A stretch of 64,000 nucleotides of DNA from Streptomyces nigra (GCF_003074055.1 NZ_CP029043.1:7060501-7124500); one strand, 5' to 3'; positions 23,635-32,635 are shown, counted from the first letter of the stretch. Numbers and translations are program-made. Notes: generated by a model not told the origin, from the sequence alone.

Positions 23635-24528
23635 TCAACCGTCCCGCATCCACGCCCGCGTGCCGAACGACGTGCACGAGCGGGCGGCCAGGGACGCCGC
23701 CCCGCGCAGGGCGGTGGCGAAGGCGGGGCCGGTCAGGTCGGGCAGGCGGGCCAATCCGTGTGTCAGGGCGCCGTGGAGGACGTCGCCGGCGCCCAGGGTG
23801 TCGACCACGTGGGCGTCGGGCACCTCCACCGTGCCGTTGTCGTCCGGGCCGGCCCACAACAGGGGGCGTGGCCCATGACTGATGGCCGTCCAGGGGACGC
23901 CGTGGGAGCGCAGGAACCGCAGGGTGTCGTCGGGGGTCCCGGTGCCGGGTGGGCGGAAGGCAGCCGAGCAGACGGCCACGTCGATGTACGGGAGCAGGTC
24001 CTCCGTGCCCGGCTTCCAGCTGCCCCCGTCGAGGACGGTCCGGCGTCCGGCCGCACGCGCCGCGCGGGCCGTGGCGAGCGCCAGGGCGGGGTGGTGGCCG
24101 TCGAGCTGGACGATGTCGCAGGCGGCGACCCGGGCGTCGAGGTCCGGGGGAGGGGCGAGCCGGTGCCCCCGGGCGTTGGTGGAGGCGACGGCGCGCTCCC
24201 CGGTCGCCGCCGTGACCAGCACCGACGACACGGCGGGCGGCTCCGTCCGGCCGGCCGCCAGGTCGGTCACCGTCACCCCCGCCCGGTCCAGGTCCGCCCG
24301 GACGCCCTCGCCCAGCGGATGCGCGCCGACCGCGGTGAGCAGCCGTGCCGTGCCGCCCAGATGGGCGAAGGTCACGGCCGCGTTCGTGGCCGGGCCCCCG
24401 GCGGCCACGAGCTGGTCCCGTGCCGTCACCTTCTCGTCGGGCCCCGGCAGCCGGTCCACGAGCTGCAGGACGTCCAGCGTGCACAGGCCCACGAACAGGC
24501 CGTACGATCCGCCCGTCCGCCGTTCCAT
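23635..24528 (-). CDS. PfkB-family carbohydrate kinase
   Basis: A 297-residue ribokinase-fold sugar kinase. The N-terminal PfkB signature is in VAAGGPATNAAVTFAHLGGTARLLTAVG, and the C-terminal signature VVDTLGAGDVLHGALTHGLA includes the anion hole and catalytic Asp of DTxGAGD. The region SYGLFVGLCTLDVLQLVDRLPGPDEK is the usual start. It would phosphorylate a sugar or nucleoside with ATP; no neighbouring sugar gene identifies the substrate. ATG 24528 has GGAGGAG five bases upstream. It is divergent from the PAS-GAF phosphatase gene and ends at the tandem-repeat block. Confidence 0.9.
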   Translation of the reverse strand: MERRTGGSYGLFVGLCTLDVLQLVDRLPGPDEKVTARDQLVAAGGPATNAAVTFAHLGGTARLLTAVGAHPLGEGVRADLDRAGVTVTDLAAGRTEPPAVSSVLVTAATGERAVASTNARGHRLAPPPDLDARVAACDIVQLDGHHPALALATARAARAAGRRTVLDGGSWKPGTEDLLPYIDVAVCSAAFRPPGTGTPDDTLRFLRSHGVPWTAISHGPRPLLWAGPDDNGTVEVPDAHVVDTLGAGDVLHGALTHGLARLPDLTGPAFATALRGAASLAARSCTSFGTRAWMRDG

Positions 24529-24739
24529 GCCGGCTCCTCCCCGCCGGAGCGCGCGTACGCGACGGCCACGCCGTACGCTCCGGTCACGTGGATCTTCCAG
24601 CCGGGACGGCGGCGCTGCAAGGAAGGTGGCTTTCGGCCATCGAGGGGCATACGGAGGGCACACCGGGAGCGGTGGCGTGGTTCGGCAGGGCGCGCGGACG
24701 CGCGTGCGCATCCCGGACCGATCGGCAGGGAGGCTGGAC

Positions 24740-26458
24740 GTGGAAGGGCCGCAGGGCACCGAGAGCATGCGCAGAGAGGCCGTCGCGCCTGCGCCCGCCG
24801 AACTGTCCCGGGCCCTGGCCGCCCTCGGCGCCGGCGCCTACGTCGTGGACGAACGGGGCTACATCATCGCGGTGAACCCCGAGGCGGAGCGCATGCTCGG
24901 CCGGGCCTCCGGCGACCTCACCGGCTACGACGCGCACGACCTGCTGCACCGCGACCCGCACGGTCACCGGCTGCCGCACAGCCGGTGCTCCATGCGCCAG
25001 GCGTTCCACGCGGGCAGGCCCGCACAGGGGGCGCCGGAGTACTTCGCGCTGCCCGACGGCTCCGTCCGGGCCGTCGCCTGGCTGATAACGCCCTACGAGT
25101 CCGACGGCGACGAGGCCGGCTGGACCCTGGTGATCTTCCACCCGCAGGAGGCCCCGGAGGAGCCGGCGTCCCCGGCGGAGACACCGGCCGCCACCCTCAC
25201 CGACCTGGAACGCCTGGCCCTGCTGGCCGAGGCCACCGCCCAGCTGACCTCGACGCTCGACACCGAGGAGATGCTGCGGAGGCTCAGCCATCTGGTCGTG
25301 CCACGGCTGGCCGACTGGGTGGTCGTGGACCTGATCTCCGAGCGCGACGAGGTGTGGCGGGAGCTCGTCGTCCACGCGGACGGCACGACGCTCAAGCGGC
25401 ACGAGGATCTGGAGGGGCCCATGCCGCCCGTCCTGGCGGAGTCCCAGTGGCCGCTGTCCCGGGCCCTGCGGGGCGTGGCCTCCACCATCACCGGACCCGA
25501 GCAGTACCACGGCACCCCGGACTCCGGGATCGCGGTCGAGCAGCGCCGTCTGTTCGACCGTACGGGCATGCACTCGGCGGCCATCGCCCCCATCCGCGGC
25601 GCCCGCGAGGTGCTGGGCGCGCTGACCATGGGCCGTGCCACGGACCCGGTGGCGTTCACCGCGGCGGACCTGCCGCTGGCCGAGGACATCGCGCGCCGCG
25701 CCGGGCTCGCCCTGGACAACGCCCGCCTCTACCAGCGTCAGCGCAAGGTCGCCGAGACCATGCAGAACCATCTGCTGCCCCAGATGCCGGGCGTCGCGGG
25801 CCTGGAGATGACGGCCCGCTATCTGCCCGCTCCCGACGCCTCGCAGGTGGGCGGCGACTGGTACGACGCGTTCCCGCTGTCCGACGGGGCGACGGCCCTG
25901 GCCATCGGCGATGTCGTCGGGCACGACCTGGAGGCGGCGGCCGGCATGGCCCAGCTCCGCAACATGCTCCGCGCCTACGCGTGGGCGCAGAACGAACCGC
26001 CCAGCCGGATCGTGAGGCGCCTGGACGAGGCGATGGAGCACATCACCGACGTCAGCATGGCCACCATGATCTTCGCCCGGGTCGAGTCACTGGACGACGG
26101 CACCTGGCAGCTGACCTGGACCAACGCCGGCCATCCGCCTCCGCTGCTGATCAACCGGGACGGCGTGGGCAGTTTCCTGGAGGCCGGTCACGGGGTCGCC
26201 CTGGGCACGGGGCTGCGCACCAGACGGCCGGACGCGCAGGCCGTGCTCGAGCCCGGCTGCACCCTCGTGCTGTACACGGACGGCCTCGTCGAGGAGCACG
26301 GCAAGATCCTCGACGTCGGTCTGGACCGGCTGCACCGGCACGCGGCCGCGTCCGTGCACCGCCCGCTCTCCGTCCTCGCCGACCAGGTGCTGCGCCGGGT
26401 GCGCCCCGCCGACAACGACGACGACGTGGCCCTGCTCGCCCTGCGCGTCCCCGCCTGA
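24740..26458 (+). CDS. PAS-GAF-PP2C (SpoIIE-type) serine phosphatase
   Basis: A 572-residue signalling protein. Residues about 20-130 form a PAS domain (GAYVVDERGYIIAVNPEAERMLGRA), residues about 155-330 a GAF domain, and residues about 345-570 a SpoIIE/RsbU-like PP2C domain. The PP2C metal-binding acids are visible in VGGDWYDAF, AIGDVVGHDLEAAAGMAQLR, YTDGLVEEHG and DNDDDVALLALR. Such proteins dephosphorylate anti-sigma-factor antagonists. No kinase or antagonist gene lies next to it. GTG 24740 was chosen because AGGGAGG stands six bases upstream; ATG 24767 is weaker. It is divergent from pfkB. Confidence 0.9.
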   Translation: MEGPQGTESMRREAVAPAPAELSRALAALGAGAYVVDERGYIIAVNPEAERMLGRASGDLTGYDAHDLLHRDPHGHRLPHSRCSMRQAFHAGRPAQGAPEYFALPDGSVRAVAWLITPYESDGDEAGWTLVIFHPQEAPEEPASPAETPAATLTDLERLALLAEATAQLTSTLDTEEMLRRLSHLVVPRLADWVVVDLISERDEVWRELVVHADGTTLKRHEDLEGPMPPVLAESQWPLSRALRGVASTITGPEQYHGTPDSGIAVEQRRLFDRTGMHSAAIAPIRGAREVLGALTMGRATDPVAFTAADLPLAEDIARRAGLALDNARLYQRQRKVAETMQNHLLPQMPGVAGLEMTARYLPAPDASQVGGDWYDAFPLSDGATALAIGDVVGHDLEAAAGMAQLRNMLRAYAWAQNEPPSRIVRRLDEAMEHITDVSMATMIFARVESLDDGTWQLTWTNAGHPPPLLINRDGVGSFLEAGHGVALGTGLRTRRPDAQAVLEPGCTLVLYTDGLVEEHGKILDVGLDRLHRHAAASVHRPLSVLADQVLRRVRPADNDDDVALLALRVPA

Positions 26459-26494
26459 GCGGCGCCCTTCCAACAACCGTAAGTGCACGACTTG

Positions 26495-26524
26495 TTGACG
26501 CGTGGTCAACCACGGTGGTTCAGT
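26495..26524 (+). promoter_or_regulatory. Promoter and FadR-type operator of the gntR operon
   Basis: TTGACG at 26495-26500 is a good -35 element, with TTCAGT at 26519-26524 as a possible -10 at 18-base spacing. Between them lie CGTGGT-CA-ACCACG (26501-26514), a TGGTnnACCA palindrome typical of FadR-subfamily GntR operators, and an overlapping AACCAC-G-GTGGTT (26508-26520). Binding there would block RNA polymerase, so the GntR gene 50 bases downstream probably represses itself. Confidence 0.6.
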
Positions 26525-26574
26525 GGCTCAGTCACTGGACCACACTTCACCGACCACCCACGCTGGGGGCCCCC

Positions 26575-27291
26575 ATGGGAGCACTGCCGCGCGAGACCGT
26601 CGTCGACGTCCTGGAACAGCGCCTGCGCGAACGGATTCTCGCCGGGCGGCACCCGGCCGGGAGCTATCTGCCGCCCGAACGGGAACTCGCCGACGAGTTC
26701 GGCGTCAACCGCACCACTCTCAAGCACGCCTTCGGCCGCCTTGTGCACGCGGGACTCCTGGAGACCCGGCACGGAGTGGGCACCCGCGTCCGCGACTTCC
26801 TGCGGCTGGGCGGCGCCGACCTGCTGCCGATGCTGGTGCGGCACAGCCCCGACTGGATCGGGGAGATCTTCGAAGTCCGCCGCAGCATCGGCGCGTTGAT
26901 CGCCGAACGCGCCGCCTCGCGCGCCACCGAGGCCCAGGTCGCCGAACTGCGCCGGTTCGTCGCGGCCGTCGCCGAGGCGAAGGGCGGCGAGGACGCACAG
27001 CTCGCGGACGCCGAGGTGCACCGCGCGCTGGCCCGCGCCACCGGCAACCGGGTGTACGTCCTGCTGACCAACACCCTGTTCAACGCCTACCTCCCGGTGC
27101 GCTCGGCACTGGTCGGCCCCTTCGAGGACGCCCGGGCCGCCCACGACCGGCTGGCCCCCGTCGTCGAGGCCGTCGCCGCCCGTGACGAGAGCGCGGCCCG
27201 CACGGCCGCCGGAGCCTATCTGTCGGCGACCGAACGCATCATGCTCGAAGGACTGGCCGACACCGGCCGCGGTCAGGGCGGACAGCGGTGA
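26575..27291 (+). CDS. GntR-family regulator, FadR/FCD subgroup
   Basis: A 238-residue repressor-type protein. The N-terminal winged helix reads ERILAGRHPAGSYLPPERELADEFGVNRTTLKHAFGRLVHAGLLETRHGVGTRV, a close match to the GntR signature. The C-terminal half is helical with FCD-type metal/ligand positions (EIFEVRRSIGALIAERA, ADAEVHRALARATGNRVYV and a late AAHDRL...ARDESAA). The ligand is probably a carboxylate or lipid product. ATG 26575 is preceded by GGGGGCCCCC rather than a clear ribosome site. Its stop overlaps the next gene as GTGA, so it is first in a three-gene operon with a hypothetical protein and a GMC oxidoreductase. Confidence 0.9.
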   Translation: MGALPRETVVDVLEQRLRERILAGRHPAGSYLPPERELADEFGVNRTTLKHAFGRLVHAGLLETRHGVGTRVRDFLRLGGADLLPMLVRHSPDWIGEIFEVRRSIGALIAERAASRATEAQVAELRRFVAAVAEAKGGEDAQLADAEVHRALARATGNRVYVLLTNTLFNAYLPVRSALVGPFEDARAAHDRLAPVVEAVAARDESAARTAAGAYLSATERIMLEGLADTGRGQGGQR

Positions 27292-28685
27292 GCGCCCGCG
27301 GGACGGTGTTCCGGGAGACCCTGCTGGGCCGCGTACGCCTGGACGGCGAGGACCGCGAACGGCCCGTCCGCCTCGACCTCGTGGCCCGCGCCGACGCCAT
27401 GGTGCTGCCGCACCGCACCACCCGGGCCCGGCTCACCGGACGGGTGCGGATCGCGGGACGCTCCGACGACGCCGAGGCGACGGGGGAGTTGGAGATAGCC
27501 CCGCTGACCCGCCGCCGCATCCGCTACCGGCTCACCTTCACCCTCGAGGGCCGGCGCCTGGAACTGGACGGCTGGAAGTCCCTCACCCCCGCACGGCCCG
27601 TCACCTCGATGACCGTGCTGCCGTACAGCCTGTACGAGAAGGGCCGGCCGGCCGGGTCGGGCACCCTCCGCTTCCCGCTCGGCACCCAGCTCCTGCCGTT
27701 CCTCGCCAGCTTCCGCTTCCCCCGCCCGTCCACGCCCGGCCCCGGACGGCACCTGGCACCGCGCTGGGACGGCGAGCCGGGCCGCACGGAGGTCTGGTAC
27801 ACGACCCTCACCGACCCGGCGACCGGCACCGGGGTGTGGCTGCACCACGAGGTCGTCGCCCCCACGGACGGCTCCGCCGCCCACGCGCACGGCTGGGCCG
27901 CCGTCTTCCCCCAGGACGGTCCCGTGCGGCACGCCCGCTTCGGCCCCGTCCCGGTGACGGAGAGCCCCGACGGCTTCGCCGCCGACGGCGTCCGGGTCAC
28001 CCCCGGCGCGCTGTCCGGCAGCGCGGGGCCGGTCACCTGGTCGCTCACCGAGACACCGCAGGGCGCGCCGGTGCACACCTTCCCCCGCTGGTCGTGGCGC
28101 CACCCGTGGCTGCCCGCCAGCCATATGCTGCCGGCTTCCCGCTGCCGCTACACCGGCACCGTCCGTCACGGCGACGACGAGGAACTGCGCCTCGACGGCG
28201 CCTTCGGCGCGAGCGCCCGTATCTACGGCCACGGCAACGCGCAACGCTGGGGCTGGCTCCACGCCGACCTCGGCGGCGGCGACATCCTCGAGATCGTCGC
28301 CGCGCGCTCCACCCGTCCAGGACTCGACCGGCTGCCCCCGCTCGTCTTCCTGCGGCTGCTGCACGGCGGCCGGACCTGGCCGAGGCGCGCCGAGCGCACC
28401 GCCGTCGGCTGGGCGGGAGCCGGCCGTTTCACGGCGGACCTCGCCCTGCCCCGCTGGCAGATCACCGGCCGGGCCGGACTCCGCCGTATCCGGGTGACGG
28501 TGACCCAGCCGCCGGAGCGCACGCTGGCCCTGGACTACACCGACCCCGACGGGTCCGCCGCGGTCTGCCGCAACAGCGAGAGCGCCGACGCGGAGATCAC
28601 CCTGGAGCGCTGGTGGGGGAGGTGGCGGCCGGAGGCGCACTGGCGGCTCACGGGCACCGCCCACGCGGAGGTCGGCGAGCGATGA
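27288..28685 (+). CDS. Hypothetical protein, lipocalin/CrtC-like repeats, 465 aa
   Basis: A 465-residue protein without signal peptide or membrane segments that I do not recognise as a named family. The first 110 residues resemble an all-beta domain (FRETLLGRVRLDGEDRERPVRLDLVAR, ARLTGRVRIAGRSDDAEATGELEIA). The rest is beta-rich with regularly spaced Trp and Gly (RWDGEPGRTEVWYTTLTDP, RWSWRHPWLPASHMLPASRCRYTG, HGNAQRWGWLHADLGGGDILEIVAAR). This looks like tandem lipocalin/carotenoid-hydratase-type folds. GTG 27288 overlaps the GntR stop, and its own stop overlaps the GMC start, so its job is tied to those genes, probably lipid or sterol handling (inference). Confidence 0.75.
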   Translation: MSARGTVFRETLLGRVRLDGEDRERPVRLDLVARADAMVLPHRTTRARLTGRVRIAGRSDDAEATGELEIAPLTRRRIRYRLTFTLEGRRLELDGWKSLTPARPVTSMTVLPYSLYEKGRPAGSGTLRFPLGTQLLPFLASFRFPRPSTPGPGRHLAPRWDGEPGRTEVWYTTLTDPATGTGVWLHHEVVAPTDGSAAHAHGWAAVFPQDGPVRHARFGPVPVTESPDGFAADGVRVTPGALSGSAGPVTWSLTETPQGAPVHTFPRWSWRHPWLPASHMLPASRCRYTGTVRHGDDEELRLDGAFGASARIYGHGNAQRWGWLHADLGGGDILEIVAARSTRPGLDRLPPLVFLRLLHGGRTWPRRAERTAVGWAGAGRFTADLALPRWQITGRAGLRRIRVTVTQPPERTLALDYTDPDGSAAVCRNSESADAEITLERWWGRWRPEAHWRLTGTAHAEVGER

Positions 28686-30538
28686 GCACCCGCCCCGACG
28701 CCACACTCCCCGCGCTCGGCGCCGCGTTCCTCGCCGACGACGGTACGACCGACTGGGTACGGGCCGTGCCGGGCCGCCTGCGGACCCTGCTGGCCGCGAT
28801 GCCGCGCCTCGCACGCACCGGTGTCCACGGCGCGGCCCTCGCGCTCGACGCCTACGCCGTGGCCCGCACCGGCCGCCGCCTGGGCGGCCTCGCCCCCGAG
28901 GAGCGCGAACGCCTGCTGACCGGCCTGGCCGCCCACCGCACGGCCCTGCCGGTCCTGGACGCGCTCAAGGTGCCCGTCCTGCTCGCCGCCGGCACCGAAC
29001 GGATGCTGGCCGCCGGAACCCCGTCCCCTGGATCCGTCCCCGACGATCCGCCTCTGGACTGCACGCCCTCCTACGCCTGGCCGAGTCGGTCCACCGCCGA
29101 CGCCGTCGTCGTCGGGTCCGGCGCCGGAGGGGCCATGGCGGCGCGCACCCTGGCCCGCGCCGGGCTGCGGGTCGTCGTCGTGGAGGAGGGCGACCACCAC
29201 ACCACCGCCTCCTTCGCGCGCCGGACCCCCCTCGACCGCTTCACCTCCCTGTACCGCGACGCGGGCGCCACGATCGCGTACGGCACCCCTCCGCTCGTCG
29301 TGCCCACCGGACGCGCGGTCGGCGGCACCACCGTCGTCAACTCCGGTACCTGCTACCGCACTCCGGACCACGTCCTCACCCGCTGGCGTACCACGCACGG
29401 CTTCGCCGCCGCCGACGGTCTCGCCGGCCACCTCGACGAGGCGGAACGCACCCTGCACGTCGCCCGGCAGCCGCTCGACGTCCTCGGCGAGAACGGCAGA
29501 CTCGCCCTGTCCGGCGCCCGGAACCTCGGCTGGGCCGCGGGCCCCCTGCGCCGCAACGCCCCCGGCTGCCGGGGCTCCTGCCAGTGCGTCGTCGGCTGCC
29601 CGACCGGCGCCAAGCAGAGCGTCCAGCTCTCGGTGCTGCCCGAGGCGTGCGCCTCCGGGGCCCGCATCGTCACGGGCGCCCGTGTACGGCGCCTCCTCAC
29701 CGACCGCGACCGGCCGGGCGGCCCCGTCGCCGCGGGTGTCCTGGTGAGCCGCCCCGACGGCAGCGAGCTCGAGATCCTCGGCCCGCTGGTCGTGGTGGCG
29801 GCCGGTGCCCTCCAGACCCCTCAACTGCTGCGCCGCTCCGGCCTCGGCGCCCACCCGGCACTCGGACGCAACCTCAGCGTCCACCCCGCCCTCAGCGTCG
29901 CGGGCCGCTTCTCCGCCCCCGTCGGCGGCGGACGGGCCGTCCTGCAGAGCGTCGCGGTCGAGGAACTGCACGCCGACGGCATCCTCATCGAGGCCACCGC
30001 CGCACCGCCCGGCATGAGTTCCTTCGTACTCCCCGGCGTCGGACGCGCCCTACGCCAGGCCCTGGAGGAGACCGAACACCTGGCGACGCTCGGGGCGATG
30101 ATCGCCGACCGCCCCTCGGGCCGGGTCCTCGGCCGGCACGGCACCCTGCTCCGTTACGACCTGGACCGCCGCGACGCGGGCCGACTGCTGCGCGCCCAAC
30201 GGGCCATGGGGCGCCTGCTGTTCGCGGCCGGCGCCGAGGAGGTCCTGACCGGCGTGCCGCACGCGCCCCGGGCCCGCACGATGGCGGAACTGGAGGCCCT
30301 GCTGGCGGACGTGTCCGTACGCCAGTTGCACGTGTCCGCGTTCCACCCCACCGGCACGGCCGCGGCCGGCGCCGACGAGGACCGCTCGCCGGCCGACCCC
30401 GTCGGACGGCTGCGCGGGGTGCGCGGCGTGCTGATCGCGGACGGATCGGTGCTGCCCAGCTGCCCCGAGGTGAATCCGCAGCTGAGCATCATGGCGGCGG
30501 CACTGGCCGTCACGGACCGCTGGCTGAACGGCACCTGA
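28682..30538 (+). CDS. GMC-family FAD oxidoreductase
   Basis: A 618-residue flavoprotein. After about 135 residues of helical N-terminal extension, the FAD fold AVVVGSGAGGAMAARTLARAGLRVVVVEEG starts (GSGAGG at 145-150). GRAVGGTTVVNSGTCYR is the GMC signature 1 region. A Cys-rich block GCRGSCQCVVGCPTGAKQS near residue 305 is typical of the actinobacterial alcohol/sterol-dehydrogenase-like GMC group. C-terminal HVSAFHPTGTAAAG and PEVNPQLSIMAAALAV provide the active-site His and Asn. It probably oxidises an alcohol on a lipid or steroid. ATG 28682 overlaps the preceding stop (ATGA). Confidence 0.92.
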   Translation: MSTRPDATLPALGAAFLADDGTTDWVRAVPGRLRTLLAAMPRLARTGVHGAALALDAYAVARTGRRLGGLAPEERERLLTGLAAHRTALPVLDALKVPVLLAAGTERMLAAGTPSPGSVPDDPPLDCTPSYAWPSRSTADAVVVGSGAGGAMAARTLARAGLRVVVVEEGDHHTTASFARRTPLDRFTSLYRDAGATIAYGTPPLVVPTGRAVGGTTVVNSGTCYRTPDHVLTRWRTTHGFAAADGLAGHLDEAERTLHVARQPLDVLGENGRLALSGARNLGWAAGPLRRNAPGCRGSCQCVVGCPTGAKQSVQLSVLPEACASGARIVTGARVRRLLTDRDRPGGPVAAGVLVSRPDGSELEILGPLVVVAAGALQTPQLLRRSGLGAHPALGRNLSVHPALSVAGRFSAPVGGGRAVLQSVAVEELHADGILIEATAAPPGMSSFVLPGVGRALRQALEETEHLATLGAMIADRPSGRVLGRHGTLLRYDLDRRDAGRLLRAQRAMGRLLFAAGAEEVLTGVPHAPRARTMAELEALLADVSVRQLHVSAFHPTGTAAAGADEDRSPADPVGRLRGVRGVLIADGSVLPSCPEVNPQLSIMAAALAVTDRWLNGT

Positions 30539-30552
30539 CCCGGCGTTGAGCA

Positions 30553-30583
30553 GGCGGGGCGGCCGGTCGCGGGCCGCCCCGCC
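30553..30583 (+). terminator. Terminator after the GntR-GMC operon
   Basis: A perfect 12-base-pair GC stem (GGCGGGGCGGCC with GGCCGCCCCGCC) around a seven-base loop lies 15 bases past the GMC stop codon. Confidence 0.8.
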
Positions 30584-30648
30584 CCCGTTGCCGCGCCCGA
30601 CTCCTGTGCCCCGTCCGGCTGCCGGGACAGTCGATATTGGTTGAGTCG

Positions 30649-30690
30649 TTGACAGGTCCATACCAGCGCGGGACATTGAGAGCGCTCTCA
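30649..30690 (+). promoter_or_regulatory. Promoter with LacI-type operator for the GH64 gene
   Basis: TTGACA at 30649-30654 is a perfect -35 box, with GACATT at 30672-30677 as a weak -10 at 17 bases. The perfect 14-base palindrome TGAGAGCGCTCTCA (30677-30690) overlaps the transcription start region. It resembles operators of Streptomyces LacI-family sugar regulators such as CebR, whose known box is TGGGAGCGCTCCCA. Repression relieved by a glucan oligosaccharide is the likely mode. No LacI-type gene is in the window. Confidence 0.75.
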
Positions 30691-30726
30691 GAAATCCTCG
30701 ATCCCCCAGTCGAACGGAGACGGAGC

Positions 30727-31932
30727 ATGCGCAAGACCTTCCGACGCCGGATCGCGGCGGCGGGCATGGCCCTCGCCACGGTCCTCGGCGGCACCCTGCT
30801 GGCGACCGGGACGGCCCCACCCGCCCACGCCGCCGTCCCGGCGACCATCCCCCTGAAGATCACCAACAACTCGGCGCGCGGCGACCAGGTGTACATCTAC
30901 AACCTCGGCACCGAGCTCTCCTCCGGACGGCAGGGCTGGGCCGACGCCAACGGCACCTTCCACCCCTGGCCTGCCGGCGGCAACCCGCCGACCCCCGCGC
31001 CGGACGCCTCCATACCGGGCCCCGCCGCCGGACAGTCCACGACCATCCGGATGCCCAAGTTCTCCGGCCGCGTGTACTTCTCGTACGGGCAGAAGCTGGT
31101 GTTCAAGCTGACCACCGGCGGGCTCGTCCAGCCCGCCGTGCAGAACCCCAGCGACCCGAACCGCAACATCCTCTTCAACTGGTCCGAGTACACGCTCAAC
31201 GACAGCGGCCTGTGGCTCAACAGCACCCAGGTCGACATGTTCTCCGCGCCGTACTCGGTCGGTGTGCAGCGCCCCGACGGCAGCACCACGACCACCGGCA
31301 AGCTCAAGTCCGGCGGTTACAACGCCGTCCTCAACGGCCTCAGGTCCCAGTCCGGCGGCTGGGGCAACCTGATCCAGACCCGCGCCGACGGCACCGTGCT
31401 GCGCGCGCTGTCGCCGCTGTACGGCCTGGAGACCGGCGCGCTGCCCGCCTCGGTGCTGGACGACTACATCAACCGGGTGTGGCAGAAGTACACCTCCGCG
31501 ACCCTGACGGTGACGCCGTTCGCCGATCAGCCGGGCACCAAGTACTTCGGCCGGGTCTCCGGCGGGGTCATGCGCTTCACCAACAGCGCCGGTGCCGTCG
31601 TCACCCAGTTCGAGAAGCCGGACGCCTCGTCGATCTTCGGCTGTCACCGCAGGCTCGACGCGCCCAACGACCAGGTGCGCGGCCCGATCTCACGCACCCT
31701 GTGCGCCGGCTTCCACCGCTCCACCCTGCTGGTGAACCCCAACCAGCCCGACGCCAACGCGGACAACTTCTACCGGGACGGCGTCACCAACCACTACGCC
31801 CGAGTGATCCACTCCCAGATGTCCGACGGCAAGGCCTACGCCTTCGCCTTCGACGACGTCGGCCACCACGAGTCCCTGGTCCACGACGGCGACCCGCGCC
31901 AGGCGGTCATCACCCTGGAGTCCTTCAACTGA
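30727..31932 (+). CDS. Secreted glycoside hydrolase family 64 beta-1,3-glucanase
   Basis: A 401-residue exported enzyme. The signal peptide (MRKTFRRRIAAAGMALATVLGG, cleavage near PAHAA, residue 37) precedes a GH64/thaumatin-like module. It opens with ATIPLKITNNSARGDQVYIYNLG and contains GRVYFSYGQKLVFKL and NWSEYTLNDSGLWLNSTQVDMFSAPYSVGV, where the conserved acids Glu and Asp of the GH64 active cleft lie. The C-terminal part HYARVIHSQMSDGKAYAFAFDDVGHHESLVHDGDP completes the domain. It releases oligosaccharides from long beta-1,3-glucans, e.g. fungal walls. No carbohydrate-binding module is attached. ATG 30727 follows GGAGACGGAG. Confidence 0.92.
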   Translation: MRKTFRRRIAAAGMALATVLGGTLLATGTAPPAHAAVPATIPLKITNNSARGDQVYIYNLGTELSSGRQGWADANGTFHPWPAGGNPPTPAPDASIPGPAAGQSTTIRMPKFSGRVYFSYGQKLVFKLTTGGLVQPAVQNPSDPNRNILFNWSEYTLNDSGLWLNSTQVDMFSAPYSVGVQRPDGSTTTTGKLKSGGYNAVLNGLRSQSGGWGNLIQTRADGTVLRALSPLYGLETGALPASVLDDYINRVWQKYTSATLTVTPFADQPGTKYFGRVSGGVMRFTNSAGAVVTQFEKPDASSIFGCHRRLDAPNDQVRGPISRTLCAGFHRSTLLVNPNQPDANADNFYRDGVTNHYARVIHSQMSDGKAYAFAFDDVGHHESLVHDGDPRQAVITLESFN

Positions 31933-31948
31933 CCCCGCGTCACCCTGC

Positions 31949-31984
31949 CGCCGGCATCGGGAGTCCGTTCTCCGGGTGCCGGCG
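31949..31984 (+). terminator. Terminator after the GH64 gene
   Basis: CGCCGGCA and TGCCGGCG form an 8-base-pair stem, extended inside by GGAG/CTCC around a short loop, 16 bases past the stop. T-rich DNA (TTTCCCGTGTTTT) follows immediately. Confidence 0.75.
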
Positions 31985-32067
31985 TTTCCCGTGTTTTCAC
32001 GGCATGTGCGGTGCTGTTCCGGGATCATGGTGCGATATCGCTGAAAAACACCGCAAGGAGACATCTG

Positions 32068-32541
32068 TTGCGCCGCCCGACCCGCAAAGCCTTTGCCGCC
32101 CTCGTCGCCGCCGCGGGCCTCGCCCTCCCGCTGCTCACCCCCACCACAGCCTCGGCCGCCACCGCCACCAGCCGCTTCGCGAACTACCGCTACGGCGACT
32201 GCCTGCGCGAGCACGACGAAACCCTCCTCAAGGCCGACCGCTGCGGCACCGGACGTGGCAGCCTCCTGTGGCAGTGGAACGGACGCCTCAACACCAACAC
32301 CACGCTCAGGAACACCGTCTGGAAGCGCTGTCTCGATAGCAACGACCGGGGCGACGTCTACCCCCTGGAGTGCAACGGCGGGTCGTACCAGAAGTGGCGC
32401 ACCGTCCAGCCCGCCGCGGGCAGCGCCGTCATGCTGCAGAGCGTCGGCACCGGCCGCTGCCTCTACCAGCAGGACGACGGCTACTACCGCACCGCCGCAT
32501 GCGATCGGAACGCCCAGAACCAGCGCTACACCATCGGCTGA
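32068..32541 (+). CDS. Small secreted ricin-type lectin-like protein
   Basis: A 157-residue exported protein. The signal peptide (RRPTRKAFAALVAAAGLALPLL) is probably cut after ASAA near residue 31. The mature part has six Cys and beta-trefoil-like blocks: YGDCLREHDETLLKADRCG, KRCLDSNDRGDVYPLECNGGSYQKWRTV with the QxW motif, and GRCLYQQDDGYYRTAACDRNAQNQRYTI. This fits one RICIN-type trefoil, a sugar-binding or inhibitor-like fold. TTG 32068 is chosen because AAGGAG lies seven bases upstream. The gene follows the glucanase but has its own upstream space after a terminator. Confidence 0.75.
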   Translation: MRRPTRKAFAALVAAAGLALPLLTPTTASAATATSRFANYRYGDCLREHDETLLKADRCGTGRGSLLWQWNGRLNTNTTLRNTVWKRCLDSNDRGDVYPLECNGGSYQKWRTVQPAAGSAVMLQSVGTGRCLYQQDDGYYRTAACDRNAQNQRYTIG

Positions 32542-32635
32542 ACGCCGTATGGGCGCGCCCGCCTGTTGAGGGCGTACGCAAGGGTTGCCGCGGGGTACCC
32601 GAAGACGTACGCACGGACACGGGAAAGGGCTAGGC

